DNA of 64,000 nt, from contig NZ_JACIDV010000001.1 in the NCBI RefSeq assembly GCF_014196515.1, positions 496,001 through 560,000 of the forward strand. The letters are read 5' to 3'. Every line of letters starts with the position of its first letter. Position 1 is the stretch's first letter. The position numbers and the translations under genes are program-made. The notes beneath the pieces are model-generated. The model was not told where the DNA came from. It did no database searches and was given only the letters and a program-made list of their open reading frames with translations. This stretch comes from Rhizobium skierniewicense (lineage in GTDB: Bacteria > Pseudomonadota > Alphaproteobacteria > Rhizobiales > Rhizobiaceae). Positions 26,126 through 36,171 of the stretch are shown in pieces.

Positions 26126-27199
26126 ATGGCATCAGTTACGCTTACTAAGCTCGAAAAGAGCTACGGCGCATACCCCATCGTCAAGGGTCTCGACCTTGAG
26201 ATCGGTGACGGAGAGTTCGTTGTTTTCGTGGGCCCTTCCGGCTGCGGAAAATCAACAACCTTGCGGATGGTTGCCGGTCTGGAGTCCATAACGGGCGGCG
26301 AAGTGAAAATCGGCGATCGTGTCGTCAACAGGCTGGCGCCGCGCGAGCGTGACATCGCCATGGTCTTTCAGGACTACGCACTTTATCCGCATAAAACCGT
26401 TCGTGAAAATATGGGTTTCAGCCTGAAGGTGCGGGGTATCGCTGCGGGCGAGGCTGCAACGCGCGTCGAAGACGCCGCCAACATGCTGGGGATTTCCCAT
26501 CTGCTGGATCGGCGGCCCGGCCAACTTTCAGGCGGCCAACGCCAGCGTGTGGCCATGGGGCGCGCCATCGTGCGCCGCCCGCAGGTTTTTTTGTTTGATG
26601 AGCCTTTATCAAATCTGGACGCAAAACTGCGTGGCCAGGTGCGCACCGAAATCAAGAAACTGCACCAGTCTCTCGGCACGACGATCATCTACGTCACGCA
26701 CGATCAGGTCGAGGCGATGACGCTTGCGGATCGTATCGTTATCCTGAAGAGTGGCGAAATCGAGCAGGTCGGAACGCCGGATGAGGTCTATAATCGCCCG
26801 GCCAGTGTTTTTGTCGGCGGCTTCGTCGGTTCCCCCGCGATGAATTTTGCAAAAGCCAAGGCCGATGGCGGCAATCTTGTTTTTGCGAACGGTGACAGCC
26901 TGCCAATCTCTGCGCTGCGCTCAGCCGGTCATGCTGCTGCTATCGATGGACGAGCGTACATTGTCGGCATTCGCCCGGAACATTTCAGCACGGACTCGTC
27001 GCAGGTATCATTAACGTGCCATGTTCAGGTTGTCGAACCCTTGGGATCCGACACACTGGTTCATTTCACCTTAGGCACGGAAATGCTCACGGCGCGTATG
27101 CCGCCTGAAACGCGAATAAAGGCGGGTGAGACGTTGAAAATCGGTGTGGACCCGGCAAAAGTCCATCTCTTTGATGCAGAGACGGAACGCGCAATTTAA
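26126..27199 (+). CDS. smoE: sugar ABC transporter ATP-binding protein, UgpC/MalK type (SmoE)
   Basis: The 357-residue protein has the CUT1 ATPase architecture: Walker A GPSGCGKST, Q loop MVFQDYALYPHKTV, signature LSGGQRQRVAMGRAIV, Walker B VFLFDEPLSNLDAKLR and the switch YVTHDQVEAMTLADR. A C-terminal TOBE/OB domain of about 120 residues begins after VGGFVGSPAMNF. It drives uptake through SmoG and SmoH. TTAGGA lies just before the ATG. It is the first transporter gene of the rightward smo unit, 210 bases after smoD, and has its own candidate promoter and operator. Confidence 0.93.
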   Translation: MASVTLTKLEKSYGAYPIVKGLDLEIGDGEFVVFVGPSGCGKSTTLRMVAGLESITGGEVKIGDRVVNRLAPRERDIAMVFQDYALYPHKTVRENMGFSLKVRGIAAGEAATRVEDAANMLGISHLLDRRPGQLSGGQRQRVAMGRAIVRRPQVFLFDEPLSNLDAKLRGQVRTEIKKLHQSLGTTIIYVTHDQVEAMTLADRIVILKSGEIEQVGTPDEVYNRPASVFVGGFVGSPAMNFAKAKADGGNLVFANGDSLPISALRSAGHAAAIDGRAYIVGIRPEHFSTDSSQVSLTCHVQVVEPLGSDTLVHFTLGTEMLTARMPPETRIKAGETLKIGVDPAKVHLFDAETERAI

Positions 27200-28495
<1,296 letters not shown>

Positions 28496-28513
28496 CACGT
28501 GACCTGATCATCA

Positions 28514-28598
28514 TCTCCCCCTCCTGTTGTAAGGTGGGGGAGACACTCTCCAAAATGGTCCGACCGCCGGAGGCGACGCTATGAATCGTCGCCGGACC
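28514..28598 (+). other. tandem intercistronic hairpins between smoF and smoG
   Basis: Hairpin one: TCTCCCCC (28514-28521) pairs with GGGGGAGA (28536-28543), and inner CCT/AGG pairs after one mismatch, leaving a six-base loop. Hairpin two: GGCGACG (28572-28578) pairs with CGTCGCC (28587-28593), with GGTCCG (28557-28562) able to pair outside with CGGACC (28593-28598). No T-run follows. This is the expected form of an RNA element that protects the binding-protein message and limits read-through to the permeases. Confidence 0.6.
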
Positions 28599-28603
28599 TT
28601 TCA

Positions 28604-29566
28604 ATGTCTCGGGACAAAACGATGGCGAACATGATACCATCAGAAGCTGATGACAATCAGTTGGCCTCCTCGCCAAACTGGGCAAGGTGGCTTGACCTCA
28701 GTGACCGATCGCTGGCGGCCTTGCTTCTAGCGCCGGCCGCACTGCTTCTCTCGCTGATTATTGTCTATCCGGTCGGCCGGTTGATCTATACCAGCTTTTT
28801 CAACCTGTCTCTAACATCGGGGTTGCCAGCCGAATTCGTCGGTTTCGAGAATTACCAGCTCATGATCGAAGATCCGGTATTTTGGGAAACGACCTGGAAT
28901 ACCGTTTTGATCACGCTCATCACCGTGCCCGGCGCTCTGGTGGTCGGTCTGTGTCTCGCACTGATGGCCAACCTTCCCTTTGTCACAAGATGGCCCGTTC
29001 GTCTGTCGCTTCTGATCCCCTGGGCGTTGCCTCTCTCGTTTGCCGGATTGATCTTTGCGTGGTTCTTCCACTCCGAATATGGTGTCGTCAACGATCTGCT
29101 CAATCGCCTGGGCTTTGAGGGCATTATCTGGTTCAATTCGCCCAACTGGGCCTTTGCAGCCATTTGCCTGACCATCGTCTGGAAAACATCATCCTTCATG
29201 GCCCTTATCCTTCTGGCGGGTCTGCAAACCATTCCGCGTTCTCTTTATGAAGCTGCGGATGTCGACGGTGCCGGTCGGCTGCGCCAGTTCTTCGAAATCA
29301 CGCTACCACTGCTCAAACCCGCAATCGTCGTGGCGTTGATTTTCCGAACCATAACGGCGCTACAGACCTTTGATATTCCTTACATGATGACGGGCGGCGG
29401 GCCAGGCACATCGACTGCAACGCTTGCCATGTACATCCACCAGAATACAGTTTCGTTCCTCGATCTTGGTTATGGCTCGGCACTCGCCGTCGTGATGTTC
29501 GTGATGTCCATGTGTGTCACAGCCGTCTATCTGCGCATGATCCGAACAAAGGAGCCATTCGCATGA
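28604..29566 (+). CDS. smoG: sugar ABC transporter permease, MalF/UgpA type (SmoG)
   Basis: The product is 320 residues (314 if ATG 28622 is used; neither start has a strong ribosome-binding site). It has six membrane segments, beginning [20 protein letters not shown]. It carries the CUT1 permease loop [20 protein letters not shown], where the EAA-Gly motif contacts SmoE, and then [20 protein letters not shown], a hallmark of MalF-type proteins. It forms the sulfoquinovosyl glycerol channel with SmoH, whose ATG overlaps its stop (ATGA). Confidence 0.92.
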   Translation: MSRDKTMANMIPSEADDNQLASSPNWARWLDLSDRSLAALLLAPAALLLSLIIVYPVGRLIYTSFFNLSLTSGLPAEFVGFENYQLMIEDPVFWETTWNTVLITLITVPGALVVGLCLALMANLPFVTRWPVRLSLLIPWALPLSFAGLIFAWFFHSEYGVVNDLLNRLGFEGIIWFNSPNWAFAAICLTIVWKTSSFMALILLAGLQTIPRSLYEAADVDGAGRLRQFFEITLPLLKPAIVVALIFRTITALQTFDIPYMMTGGGPGTSTATLAMYIHQNTVSFLDLGYGSALAVVMFVMSMCVTAVYLRMIRTKEPFA

Positions 29567-30417
29567 GCACCCAAACCGCTTCCGGCTCCATGTCCTTTCT
29601 GTCCGGTAAGCCGCTGCGTTTCATCGCCGCTGGTATTCTGCTGATCAACGGCATGTTTCCTGCATTGTGGATCCTGTTTACCTCTTTGAAGTCGGAAGCG
29701 GAGCTGACCGCAAAACCGATCACCTGGATCCCGCACGCGCCGACGCTTCAAAATTACATGCAGGCGTTTTCAGACCAGCCGCTGCATGTCTTCCTTTTCA
29801 ACAGCTTCATGGTGGCGCTTTTATCAACAGCGCTGACGTTGCTGGTTTCCGTCCTCGCAGCCTATGCCTTGGCTCGGCTCAATCTCGCGTATCGTGGACT
29901 GATCCTCTCGCTCATCATCGCCGTGTCCACCTTTCCCTTGGTCACGCTTCTGGTGCCGCTTTTCGAAATCATGCGTGCGCTCAATCTCCTCAACAGCTGG
30001 ACTGCGCTGGTCCTGCCTTACACGGTGTTGAGTCTGCCGGTCTGCACGTTGATGCTCGTTTCGTTCTTCGAGGGCATTCCGCGCGATCTGGAAAACGCTG
30101 CGATGATCGATGGCTGTACGCGGATGGGGGCGCTGTTCAAGATTGTGGTGCCGCTCTGCGCGCCTGGCGTCTTTACCGCCGGTATCCTTGCCTTCGTCAA
30201 TGCCTGGGATGAGTTCCTGCTGGCATTGTCCTTCAACTCCAATCCAGCCCTACGCACCCTTCCGGTCGGCATTCAGCTTTACCAGGGCGAATTTGCCTTC
30301 CCTTGGCCTGTGATTTCCGCAGCCCTCGTTGTCGGTATCGTGCCTGTGGCTATTCTGATCGTCATCTTCCAGGAACGCGTCGTTTCCGGTCTGACGGCAG
30401 GCGGCATCAAGGGGTGA
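29563..30417 (+). CDS. smoH: sugar ABC transporter permease, MalG/UgpE type (SmoH)
   Basis: Beginning at the ATG at 29563 within the smoG stop, the 284-residue protein has six membrane segments. It has typical MalG-type features: [39 protein letters not shown] and the EAA loop [20 protein letters not shown]. The C-terminal block has [20 protein letters not shown] and ends [15 protein letters not shown], the usual CUT1 terminus. It completes the SmoEFGH importer. smoI follows after 52 bases. Confidence 0.93.
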   Translation: MSTQTASGSMSFLSGKPLRFIAAGILLINGMFPALWILFTSLKSEAELTAKPITWIPHAPTLQNYMQAFSDQPLHVFLFNSFMVALLSTALTLLVSVLAAYALARLNLAYRGLILSLIIAVSTFPLVTLLVPLFEIMRALNLLNSWTALVLPYTVLSLPVCTLMLVSFFEGIPRDLENAAMIDGCTRMGALFKIVVPLCAPGVFTAGILAFVNAWDEFLLALSFNSNPALRTLPVGIQLYQGEFAFPWPVISAALVVGIVPVAILIVIFQERVVSGLTAGGIKG

Positions 30418-30469
30418 GGGAGTTTGCGTCGCGAACAAACGGATATCGAAGACTTTGAAAGACGATGAA

Positions 30470-32461
30470 ATGAAACTCGAGCAGACCGAGACCGGCTTCA
30501 CCTTGTCCCTCAAGGGACACACAATCCTCGATCACAACGCCGCCTCGCCTGCCATCTTTGTCGGCATCGGCCAAGAGCGCATGGATATGTACCGGGGCAA
30601 TTTCGACATCGAAGACTACGTTATCGAGCGCCGCGGCCTGTCCCACACCGAAGTCGACGGCAACAGAGTTACGCTCTCCGACACTGCTGGGCAACCGCCT
30701 CGTCTCGTCCTGACGATCGTTGAAGGCGCTATCATGTTTGAAGCGACCGATCCCATGCTCAATCGTCTCTGGATCCGCATCGAAGCCGAAGACGACGAAC
30801 ACGTCTGGGGTGGGGGCGAGCAAATGTCCTATTTCGACATGCGTGGGCGCCGTTTTCCGCTGTGGACGTCCGAACCCGGGGTTGGCCGCGACCCGACAAC
30901 GGAGATCACCTTCAAAGCCAATGTCAAAGACAAGGCCGGTGGAGATTACTACACCACCAACTACCCGCAACCGACCTATGTATCGTCGGCGCTTTACGCC
31001 CTCCACGTCGATACAACGGCTTATTCAGTCTTCGATTTTCGCAAAAGTGGCTTTCACGAAATCGAGGTGTGGGCCATACCCGACCGTATCGAGATCTTTG
31101 CGCGCACCACCTTCGTGGAACTGGTCGAGACCCTGTCCACGCGCTTCGGTCGGCAGCCACCACTTCCAGAGTGGGTTTATAACGGTGCGATCATCGGGCT
31201 CAAGGACGGCGCTAATTCCTTTACCCGCCTCAATACCATTCGCCAAGCGGGTGTGGAGGTCTCCGCCCTTTGGTGCGAGGACTGGGTTGGTCTCAGACAA
31301 ACATCCTTCGGGTCCAGATTGTTCTGGGACTGGCAAGCCAACGAGACGCGATATCCTGGGCTAGGAGAGAAAATTGCAGAACTGCACGACAGCGGCATTC
31401 GCTTTCTGGGCTACGTGAACCCGTACCTTTGCGTCGATGGACCACTCTTTGCGGTCGCAGACGCCGCTGGTTACTTCGCCACGGACGGATCGGGGAAGAC
31501 TGCCCTCGTGGATTTCGGAGAATTCGATTGCGGTGTCGTGGATTTCACCAATGAGGCGGCAGCCGAATGGTTCGCAGAAGAGATCATCGGCAAGAATATG
31601 CTGGATTTCGGCCTTTCCGGCTGGATGGCTGATTTTGGTGAATATCTTCCCATCGACGTCCACCTGTCGAATGGTATCGATGCCAAGATGATGCACAATG
31701 CCTGGCCGACGCTGTGGGCCGAGGTCAACGCCAAGGCGATCGCTTCGCGCGACAGGACTGGTGACGCCCTGTTCTTCATGCGCGCCGGTTTCACAGGCGT
31801 TCAGAAACATTGCCCGCTTCTTTGGGGCGGGGACCAGTCGGTTGACTTTTCACGTCACGATGGGCTGGTAACCGTCATCTGCGGAGCGCTGTCATCAGGC
31901 CTTCTCGGCAATGCCTACCACCATTCCGATATCGGCGGTTACACCAGCCTGTTCGGCAATGTCCGCACGCCGGAGCTGTTGATGCGCTGGGCTGAAATGG
32001 CGGCGTTCACGCCCGTGATGCGCACTCATGAAGGAAACCGCCCTCGCGAGAATATGCAGATTGATCAGAACCCGGAAGTCCTGTCTCATTTTGCGCGCAT
32101 GACACGCGTTTACCTCTCCCTCGCACCCTATCTCAGGTCTCTGTCAGCAGAGGCGGTGGAACGCGGGTTGCCTGTACAACGCCCGCTCTTCCTGCATTAC
32201 CAGGATGATCACCACACCTACACGATCCAGGATAGCTACCTCTACGGTGCAGACATGTTGATCGCGCCGGTATGGCAGGCCGCGCAAGAAACACGCATTG
32301 TCTATCTCCCCAAAGGTGAGCGCTGGGTACACATGTGGACGGGCGAGACCTTTGAGGGTGGTTCGGAGGTCGAGATCGCCGCGCCACTCGGCTACCCACC
32401 GGCTTTCTATCGATCGGGTTGCACGCACGAGGCGTTATTCGTCGCGCTCCGCGAAATTTGA
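30470..32461 (+). CDS. smoI: sulfoquinovosidase, GH31 (SmoI, YihQ-like)
   Basis: The 663-residue glycoside hydrolase family 31 enzyme hydrolyses sulfoquinovosides to sulfoquinovose in the cytoplasm; it has no signal peptide. Taking the ATG at 30470, the residues reported for the A. tumefaciens enzyme fall at identical numbers: Lys245 (GLKDGANS), Glu270 (WCEDW), Arg283 and Trp286 (SRLFW), Tyr491 (SDIGGY), the sulfonate-recognising KERWY set, and acid/base Asp455 (GGDQSVD). The nucleophile Asp lies in GWMADFGEYLP. YihQ of E. coli shares the same framework with a QQRWY set. The numbering agreement also supports this start over 30455. It is the last gene of the smo cluster. Confidence 0.95.
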   Translation: MKLEQTETGFTLSLKGHTILDHNAASPAIFVGIGQERMDMYRGNFDIEDYVIERRGLSHTEVDGNRVTLSDTAGQPPRLVLTIVEGAIMFEATDPMLNRLWIRIEAEDDEHVWGGGEQMSYFDMRGRRFPLWTSEPGVGRDPTTEITFKANVKDKAGGDYYTTNYPQPTYVSSALYALHVDTTAYSVFDFRKSGFHEIEVWAIPDRIEIFARTTFVELVETLSTRFGRQPPLPEWVYNGAIIGLKDGANSFTRLNTIRQAGVEVSALWCEDWVGLRQTSFGSRLFWDWQANETRYPGLGEKIAELHDSGIRFLGYVNPYLCVDGPLFAVADAAGYFATDGSGKTALVDFGEFDCGVVDFTNEAAAEWFAEEIIGKNMLDFGLSGWMADFGEYLPIDVHLSNGIDAKMMHNAWPTLWAEVNAKAIASRDRTGDALFFMRAGFTGVQKHCPLLWGGDQSVDFSRHDGLVTVICGALSSGLLGNAYHHSDIGGYTSLFGNVRTPELLMRWAEMAAFTPVMRTHEGNRPRENMQIDQNPEVLSHFARMTRVYLSLAPYLRSLSAEAVERGLPVQRPLFLHYQDDHHTYTIQDSYLYGADMLIAPVWQAAQETRIVYLPKGERWVHMWTGETFEGGSEVEIAAPLGYPPAFYRSGCTHEALFVALREI

Positions 32462-33081
32462 ACGTACATAATCGTCGCGAAGCGCACTTGCGCCGGGCGG
32501 CGAACGCCTTTTGTGATCGTTGGGGCCACCAGCGATTATCAAGGGGGTGGATAGAACGGATGCTCTTCCTCACTGTGTCTCCAGTAGACGAGCACTCCGG
32601 GTTGGATTCGTTCCGGATCGTCGGGACGATCACTGTCTCGACCTTGACTGCAATCTTCAACGAGGAAGGCGGGGAGCCTGGAGAAATGGCAACGCGCCTG
32701 ATGAAAGCCATTGTCCGCTGCAGCGGGTGCGGTTGGGCGATGGACGTCAGCCATATGCGACGTCGAAAACACTTTGCCGGAAAGGATGCGGCAGGTCATG
32801 CACGCCACATTCGAAATCGACACTTGTTTTCCTGAGATTTACGACGTCGCCGAATAGGGCGTTTGGAGTCAATCGCAATGACGGCATTTGTCGCGAAGCG
32901 GAAGACGCCTTCTATCCCAAACGGTCATTGGCGACCGTATCCCAAAGGCAGCTTCGCGCCTTTAAAGCAGTCGCACAGCCATTCGTTGGTTGTTATTGAA
33001 AGTGGTCATCGTTCTCAGCAAAGTCTATTCGCTCTGCGCAAGAGGCAAACGCTGCCGCTACTCAATGAAGCGTTCTGATGG
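32462..33081. other. 620-base spacer without a convincing gene
   Basis: Several overlapping frames on both strands are open (for example one from an ATG at 32560 to 32835, 91 codons, with a Cys-x-x-Cys and His-rich tail) but none has a ribosome-binding site or resembles a family I know. The stretch may be a decayed gene. It lies after smoI and before the leftward DUF1349 gene. Confidence 0.45.
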
Positions 33082-33660
33082 CTACGTCAGGTCGTGGAGG
33101 TCTTTGCCCAGGGCCCGCCCGAATTGCCACTCACTAAATTGGACTTCCAAGCCCGAGCGTTCGGGAGTGCAGCACATCGGGCCAACGAGATAATGATCCG
33201 CTTTTGGGAATGGACAGAGGCGAACCAAAGGCCATGTCTGCCCATCGCCGGAAGCTTGTATTCTCAAGACACCGCTCTGGACGGACACTCTTATCCAAAA
33301 ATCTGACGGGTTGCCGTTATAGCGCCACGTTGCCCAGTCGGAGGTTTCATCTGTCAGCACACTGCCGAGCAAGCCATATCCGTCCGAGAACTCGATCCCA
33401 GTCTTGACCCACCGTCTTTCGTCGAGCCTGACCATGAGGCCCGCCTGGTCGTAAAGATGTTCAAACTGTGCCTGGACACGAACCTGGGCGGTGAAATCAC
33501 CTCCGGCCTGGAATGCGTAGAAGTGGCCGCTATCACGCACAAAGCCATAGTGCGTCTCTCGCCAAAAATCCGTATTGGCGTCTGTTGTTACCGAAAGTTC
33601 GATATCGGAAGCATTTGATGTAACAGGCTCATTGAGCCATCGCCCATGTTTAAGACTCAT
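33082..33660 (-). CDS. DUF1349 family protein (concanavalin-like fold)
   Basis: The 192-residue protein has the DUF1349 pattern: DANTDFWRETHYGFVRDSGH, GDFTAQVRVQAQFEHLYDQA, GLMVRLDERRWVKTGIEFSD, SDWATWRYNGNPSDFWIRVS and GPMCCTPERSGLEVQFSEWQ. These are the beta-strands of a concanavalin-A-like sandwich. Homologues occur in bacteria and fungi; no activity is established, though the fold suggests carbohydrate binding. There is no signal peptide. The start has AGGAG nine bases upstream; a GTG one codon earlier is equally possible. It stands alone between two non-coding stretches and points toward smoI without obvious linkage. Confidence 0.8.
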   Translation of the reverse strand: MSLKHGRWLNEPVTSNASDIELSVTTDANTDFWRETHYGFVRDSGHFYAFQAGGDFTAQVRVQAQFEHLYDQAGLMVRLDERRWVKTGIEFSDGYGLLGSVLTDETSDWATWRYNGNPSDFWIRVSVQSGVLRIQASGDGQTWPLVRLCPFPKADHYLVGPMCCTPERSGLEVQFSEWQFGRALGKDLHDLT

Positions 33661-34197
33661 CACGCGGGTCTCCTAATATGACCAGAGGACTTCTCAGCCG
33701 CATCTCGTAAAACGATCATTGCTAGAAACCCTAATTGCGACCAGCAGGCAAGGTTTGGGTGGCGTCTCGGTTCGTCGTGGGGGGGGCGCCTCGTGATGCC
33801 ATACACACTGGCAGGCGGGCGGGCTGCCACAGGTGGCTGTCTTTCTCCAGCGGGAAAACCCCAGGCCGCTACGCCCGTTTGGCGAACGGATTGCAATGCA
33901 CCATACGATATATTCGTTTCGTATCAACGGTCCAGTTTCAATTCCACGAGCGGCAAGTTCGCGCGCTATGTGCAGCTTAAGCCGTAGCAGATCGAGCATT
34001 GTGGCAGGGCTGGCGACCATGGCCAATGAGCCGTCACGACTGAGCGACGGCGTTGCCAAACGGGAGGTCTGACCTCGCTTGCATCTAAAAAAATAGAACA
34101 ATATGGTTGAATAATTGAATTTTTGAGGTATTATTTACCAAGTTAATTTTTAAAATTAGCAATAAAAACGTTGACAATTGATTCGTAGGAATTGCTC
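33661..34197. other. 537-base intergenic region, A+T-rich on its right side
   Basis: Frames on both strands (for example 33694-34101 leftward) are open but unrecognisable and lack start signals. The last 130 bases are strongly A+T-rich and hold the candidate promoter of the cysteine-dioxygenase-like gene. This is the promoter side of both flanking genes. A decayed gene cannot be excluded. Confidence 0.45.
34107..34134 (+). promoter_or_regulatory. candidate promoter of the cysteine-dioxygenase-like gene
   Basis: TTGAAT (34107-34112) and TATTAT (34129-34134) are separated by 16 bases, about 63 bases upstream of the ATG. A consensus TTGACA at about 34171 is too close to the gene to act as a -35 for it. 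Assignment is by inspection only. Confidence 0.4.
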
Positions 34198-34728
34198 ATG
34201 CTCCTTTCTTCCTCCGCCTACCAAGACGTTAAAATGAATGAGGTCCTCGGCGAGCTGGCAAACAGGTCTAGCTTTCTGGTGCGCGAATATTTGAGATCGA
34301 CACGGGAAACGCTTGAATTGATGCTCGCAAAACCCGAGTTGCTGAAGGGCATTCCGTTGAGATCCGAGCCAGGAACCTACAGTCGAAATCTTCTTCTGGG
34401 AGAGGGTGACATGAGTGTCTGGGCGATGACATGGGCGTCTGGCGCGAAAACATCCATTCACGATCATCATTGCTCGTGCTGTTTCGGCGTCCTCCAAGGC
34501 TCACTAACAGAAATTCGCTATCATTCACTCGAGGGTAACAAAGTTGTCGAGCGTGAACGCGTCGCTCGCAACGCAGGCTTCATCGATTGCCTGCTTCCAA
34601 GTGGCCCAAACATTCACATGATGGCGAATGAAAGCAGTGAAGACGTGATCTCGATCCATATTTATGGCTATGATCACATGCTTCACAAGACATCGGTTCG
34701 TCAGGAGTATGAGGTCGTGGCTGGCTGA
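34198..34728 (+). CDS. cysteine dioxygenase-like cupin protein
   Basis: The 176-residue protein resembles type I cysteine dioxygenases (PF05995). The iron ligands are expected at His88 and His90 in SIHDHHCSCCFGVLQGSLTE and His140 in SGPNIHMMANE; the strand ISIHIYGYD closes the cupin barrel. Such enzymes oxidise a thiol (cysteine, or 3-mercaptopropionate in bacterial relatives) to a sulfinate with O2. TAGGA lies eight bases before the ATG at 34198. The cluster Cys92-x-Cys94-Cys95 right after the metal site is unusual. It is separate from the YcaO operon, whose nearest gene converges on it from the right. Substrate choice among small thiols cannot be judged. Confidence 0.82.
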   Translation: MLLSSSAYQDVKMNEVLGELANRSSFLVREYLRSTRETLELMLAKPELLKGIPLRSEPGTYSRNLLLGEGDMSVWAMTWASGAKTSIHDHHCSCCFGVLQGSLTEIRYHSLEGNKVVERERVARNAGFIDCLLPSGPNIHMMANESSEDVISIHIYGYDHMLHKTSVRQEYEVVAG

Positions 34729-35119
34729 CAGGTCTTTGGGTACCCTAAACATTCGCCATATCTCGCACTCACGGTTCTATCGTGCGCTCAAAGCCTGATT
34801 TCCATCTCTGGTACGCAAAATCTGCGTAAGTCTGTTGGTGTTTTCGACTGTTTCTATAGCCGGAGAGATTGCCGATCTCGAAATAATGCCTGCACGCCTA
34901 TGGTCGCCTTCAGGTAATGTGGAGCTTACCACAGCGAACCGAGCAACATTTCAAGTGCTCAACACAGGCAACCAGTGGGCTAAACCAAATGCCCTATATC
35001 GCTCTTGGACGGACGCGTACCGCTGACGCCGTGACTGGCTTGTTGGACGATGCGAACGCGGCCGCTGTAATTTGTGCTGCCGCGTAATATCATCGTCAGT
35101 TCCGATCGCAAAAATCGCC
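34729..35119. other. 391-base spacer between convergent genes
   Basis: This stretch follows the rightward dioxygenase gene and precedes the end of the leftward 78-residue protein gene. Short frames exist (such as 34835-35026) without start signals or recognisable content. No clear terminator hairpin was found. I see nothing I can support in it. Confidence 0.4.
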
Positions 35120-35356
35120 TCAGCAATGGCCTGCGCGGCCCGATGCGAGGTTTACGATGTCGGCATTTGAAAATTCCACGTCCATCTCGCTTTGCAAAGC
35201 GGACTGTAGCGCTTGCTTTGCCACGTCGATGTACCAGCTAGCCGATGGCGCACCCAACGTTTCCGCAACGCCTTGTGCGTAGGTCAGCATATTGATGAGG
35301 GTGAGAAAGTCTTCCTGGCGTTCATCAATCTCGGCGTCAGTTCTAGATAATGTCAT
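35120..35356 (-). CDS. small protein (78 aa) ending in Gly-His-Cys; candidate RiPP precursor
   Basis: I do not recognise a family. The 78-residue product is acidic and helical-looking at its N terminus (TDAEIDERQEDFLTLINML, residues 5-23), continues with an Ala/Ser-rich middle, and ends DIVNLASGRAGHC with a single Cys as the last residue. It lies 125 bases downstream of the tfuA-like gene on the same strand. A charged helical leader followed by a short Gly/Ser/Cys tail is the usual form of a RiPP precursor. The tail weakly recalls the trifolitoxin core, which contains Gly-Ser-Arg-Gln-Gly-Cys, and the trifolitoxin locus also involves TfuA. The start has only a weak GAGA site. Precursor status is inference; it could equally be an accessory protein. 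Confidence 0.55.
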   Translation of the reverse strand: MTLSRTDAEIDERQEDFLTLINMLTYAQGVAETLGAPSASWYIDVAKQALQSALQSEMDVEFSNADIVNLASGRAGHC

Positions 35357-35481
35357 CGAAATCTCATCGTATGTCGGTTGCGATGGATTTATTTATGCAA
35401 AGATCGGGCGTTAAGCGCGTTGCAAAACCGTTGCACACGCAGTGCGTGATTTTAATACGGCGTTTCTACCTTGTCCGAAAA

Positions 35482-36171
35482 CTAAAAGTACATTTTCCGA
35501 AACAGTGTGGTTGCGTTGAATTGCCAATCGTCGGCCTTCACCGGCTGAAGATTTTGCCCCATTGCCTGAAGCAACTCGATGGCATCCCGCTTTTTCTGGT
35601 CTACCCAGCAAATGTCTAAAACGGGTTTGAGGGTTTCGAGGTCAATGCCAGCCAAGTGGCAGATTGTCTTCCATGTTCGTCGCTTGAAGAAGAGAGACTG
35701 CGCTGCACGAGCGAGTTTTTCGCAACGTTGTTGGTTCAGCAATCCGAGAACGGATATTTTGGCAATCGTCGCCTGAGCATTGACAAGTGGAATACTCAAG
35801 GGTGGATATCCAAGTTCTGAAGGACCATAGGTCAAGGCAACATCGGCGTCGTCCACGCGAATACCCGATACATAGTCCTCGAATATTTTACCGATTCCGA
35901 TCATGCCGTAGGCGGAGCATTCTGCCGCCCGTAATGCGCCCATGCTCGCGGCGCCGAAGACTGAAATGTTCCTGGACAGAGCAAACAGCAACTCTTTGTG
36001 CCAGACAGGTGCCGCCATTTCGAACTGCCCGTCGATCAATCCGATTTTGAGTGCGCCATCCGCAATCGCCTGCATGACATCGCCTTGGCAGGCGGGTGGA
36101 CGTAGTTTGACGTCTGCGGCAACGAACTCATGAGCATTCGGCAAGCTTGGCCCAACGAAAACAACGTGCAT
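35482..36171 (-). CDS. TfuA-like protein
   Basis: The 229-residue protein matches the TfuA-like core family (PF07812): it opens VVFVGPSLPN, then has IGLIDGQFEMAAPVWHKELL, VFGAASMGALRAAECSAYGM and IFEDYVSGIRVDDADVALTY. TfuA partners with YcaO enzymes to install thioamides (as in methyl-coenzyme M reductase and thiovarsolins) and was first found in the trifolitoxin system of Rhizobium. It is thought to deliver sulfide or activate the YcaO protein. Its ATG shares one base with the YcaO stop (TAATG), so the two are translationally coupled. Family assignment is firm; whether the product is a thioamide or an azoline is not known. Confidence 0.9.
   Translation of the reverse strand: MHVVFVGPSLPNAHEFVAADVKLRPPACQGDVMQAIADGALKIGLIDGQFEMAAPVWHKELLFALSRNISVFGAASMGALRAAECSAYGMIGIGKIFEDYVSGIRVDDADVALTYGPSELGYPPLSIPLVNAQATIAKISVLGLLNQQRCEKLARAAQSLFFKRRTWKTICHLAGIDLETLKPVLDICWVDQKKRDAIELLQAMGQNLQPVKADDWQFNATTLFRKMYF

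Noticed and set aside
32560-32835. 91-codon frame with Cys-x-x-Cys and His-rich tail after smoI, possible zinc-finger protein
   Set aside because: No ribosome-binding site, competing frames on both strands and no family resemblance; kept only as part of the spacer description.
33694-34101. 135-codon leftward frame upstream of the DUF1349 gene
   Set aside because: Its middle looks helical but the rest is Pro/Arg-rich noise and there is no start signal; a decayed gene is possible but not supportable.
35418-35448. Direct repeat CGTTGCA (11-base period) plus a CACGC-AGT-GCGTG hairpin between tfuA and the 78-residue gene
   Set aside because: The hairpin could be a terminator only on the strand opposite to these genes, and the loop is only three bases; it may be a promoter feature but evidence is thin.
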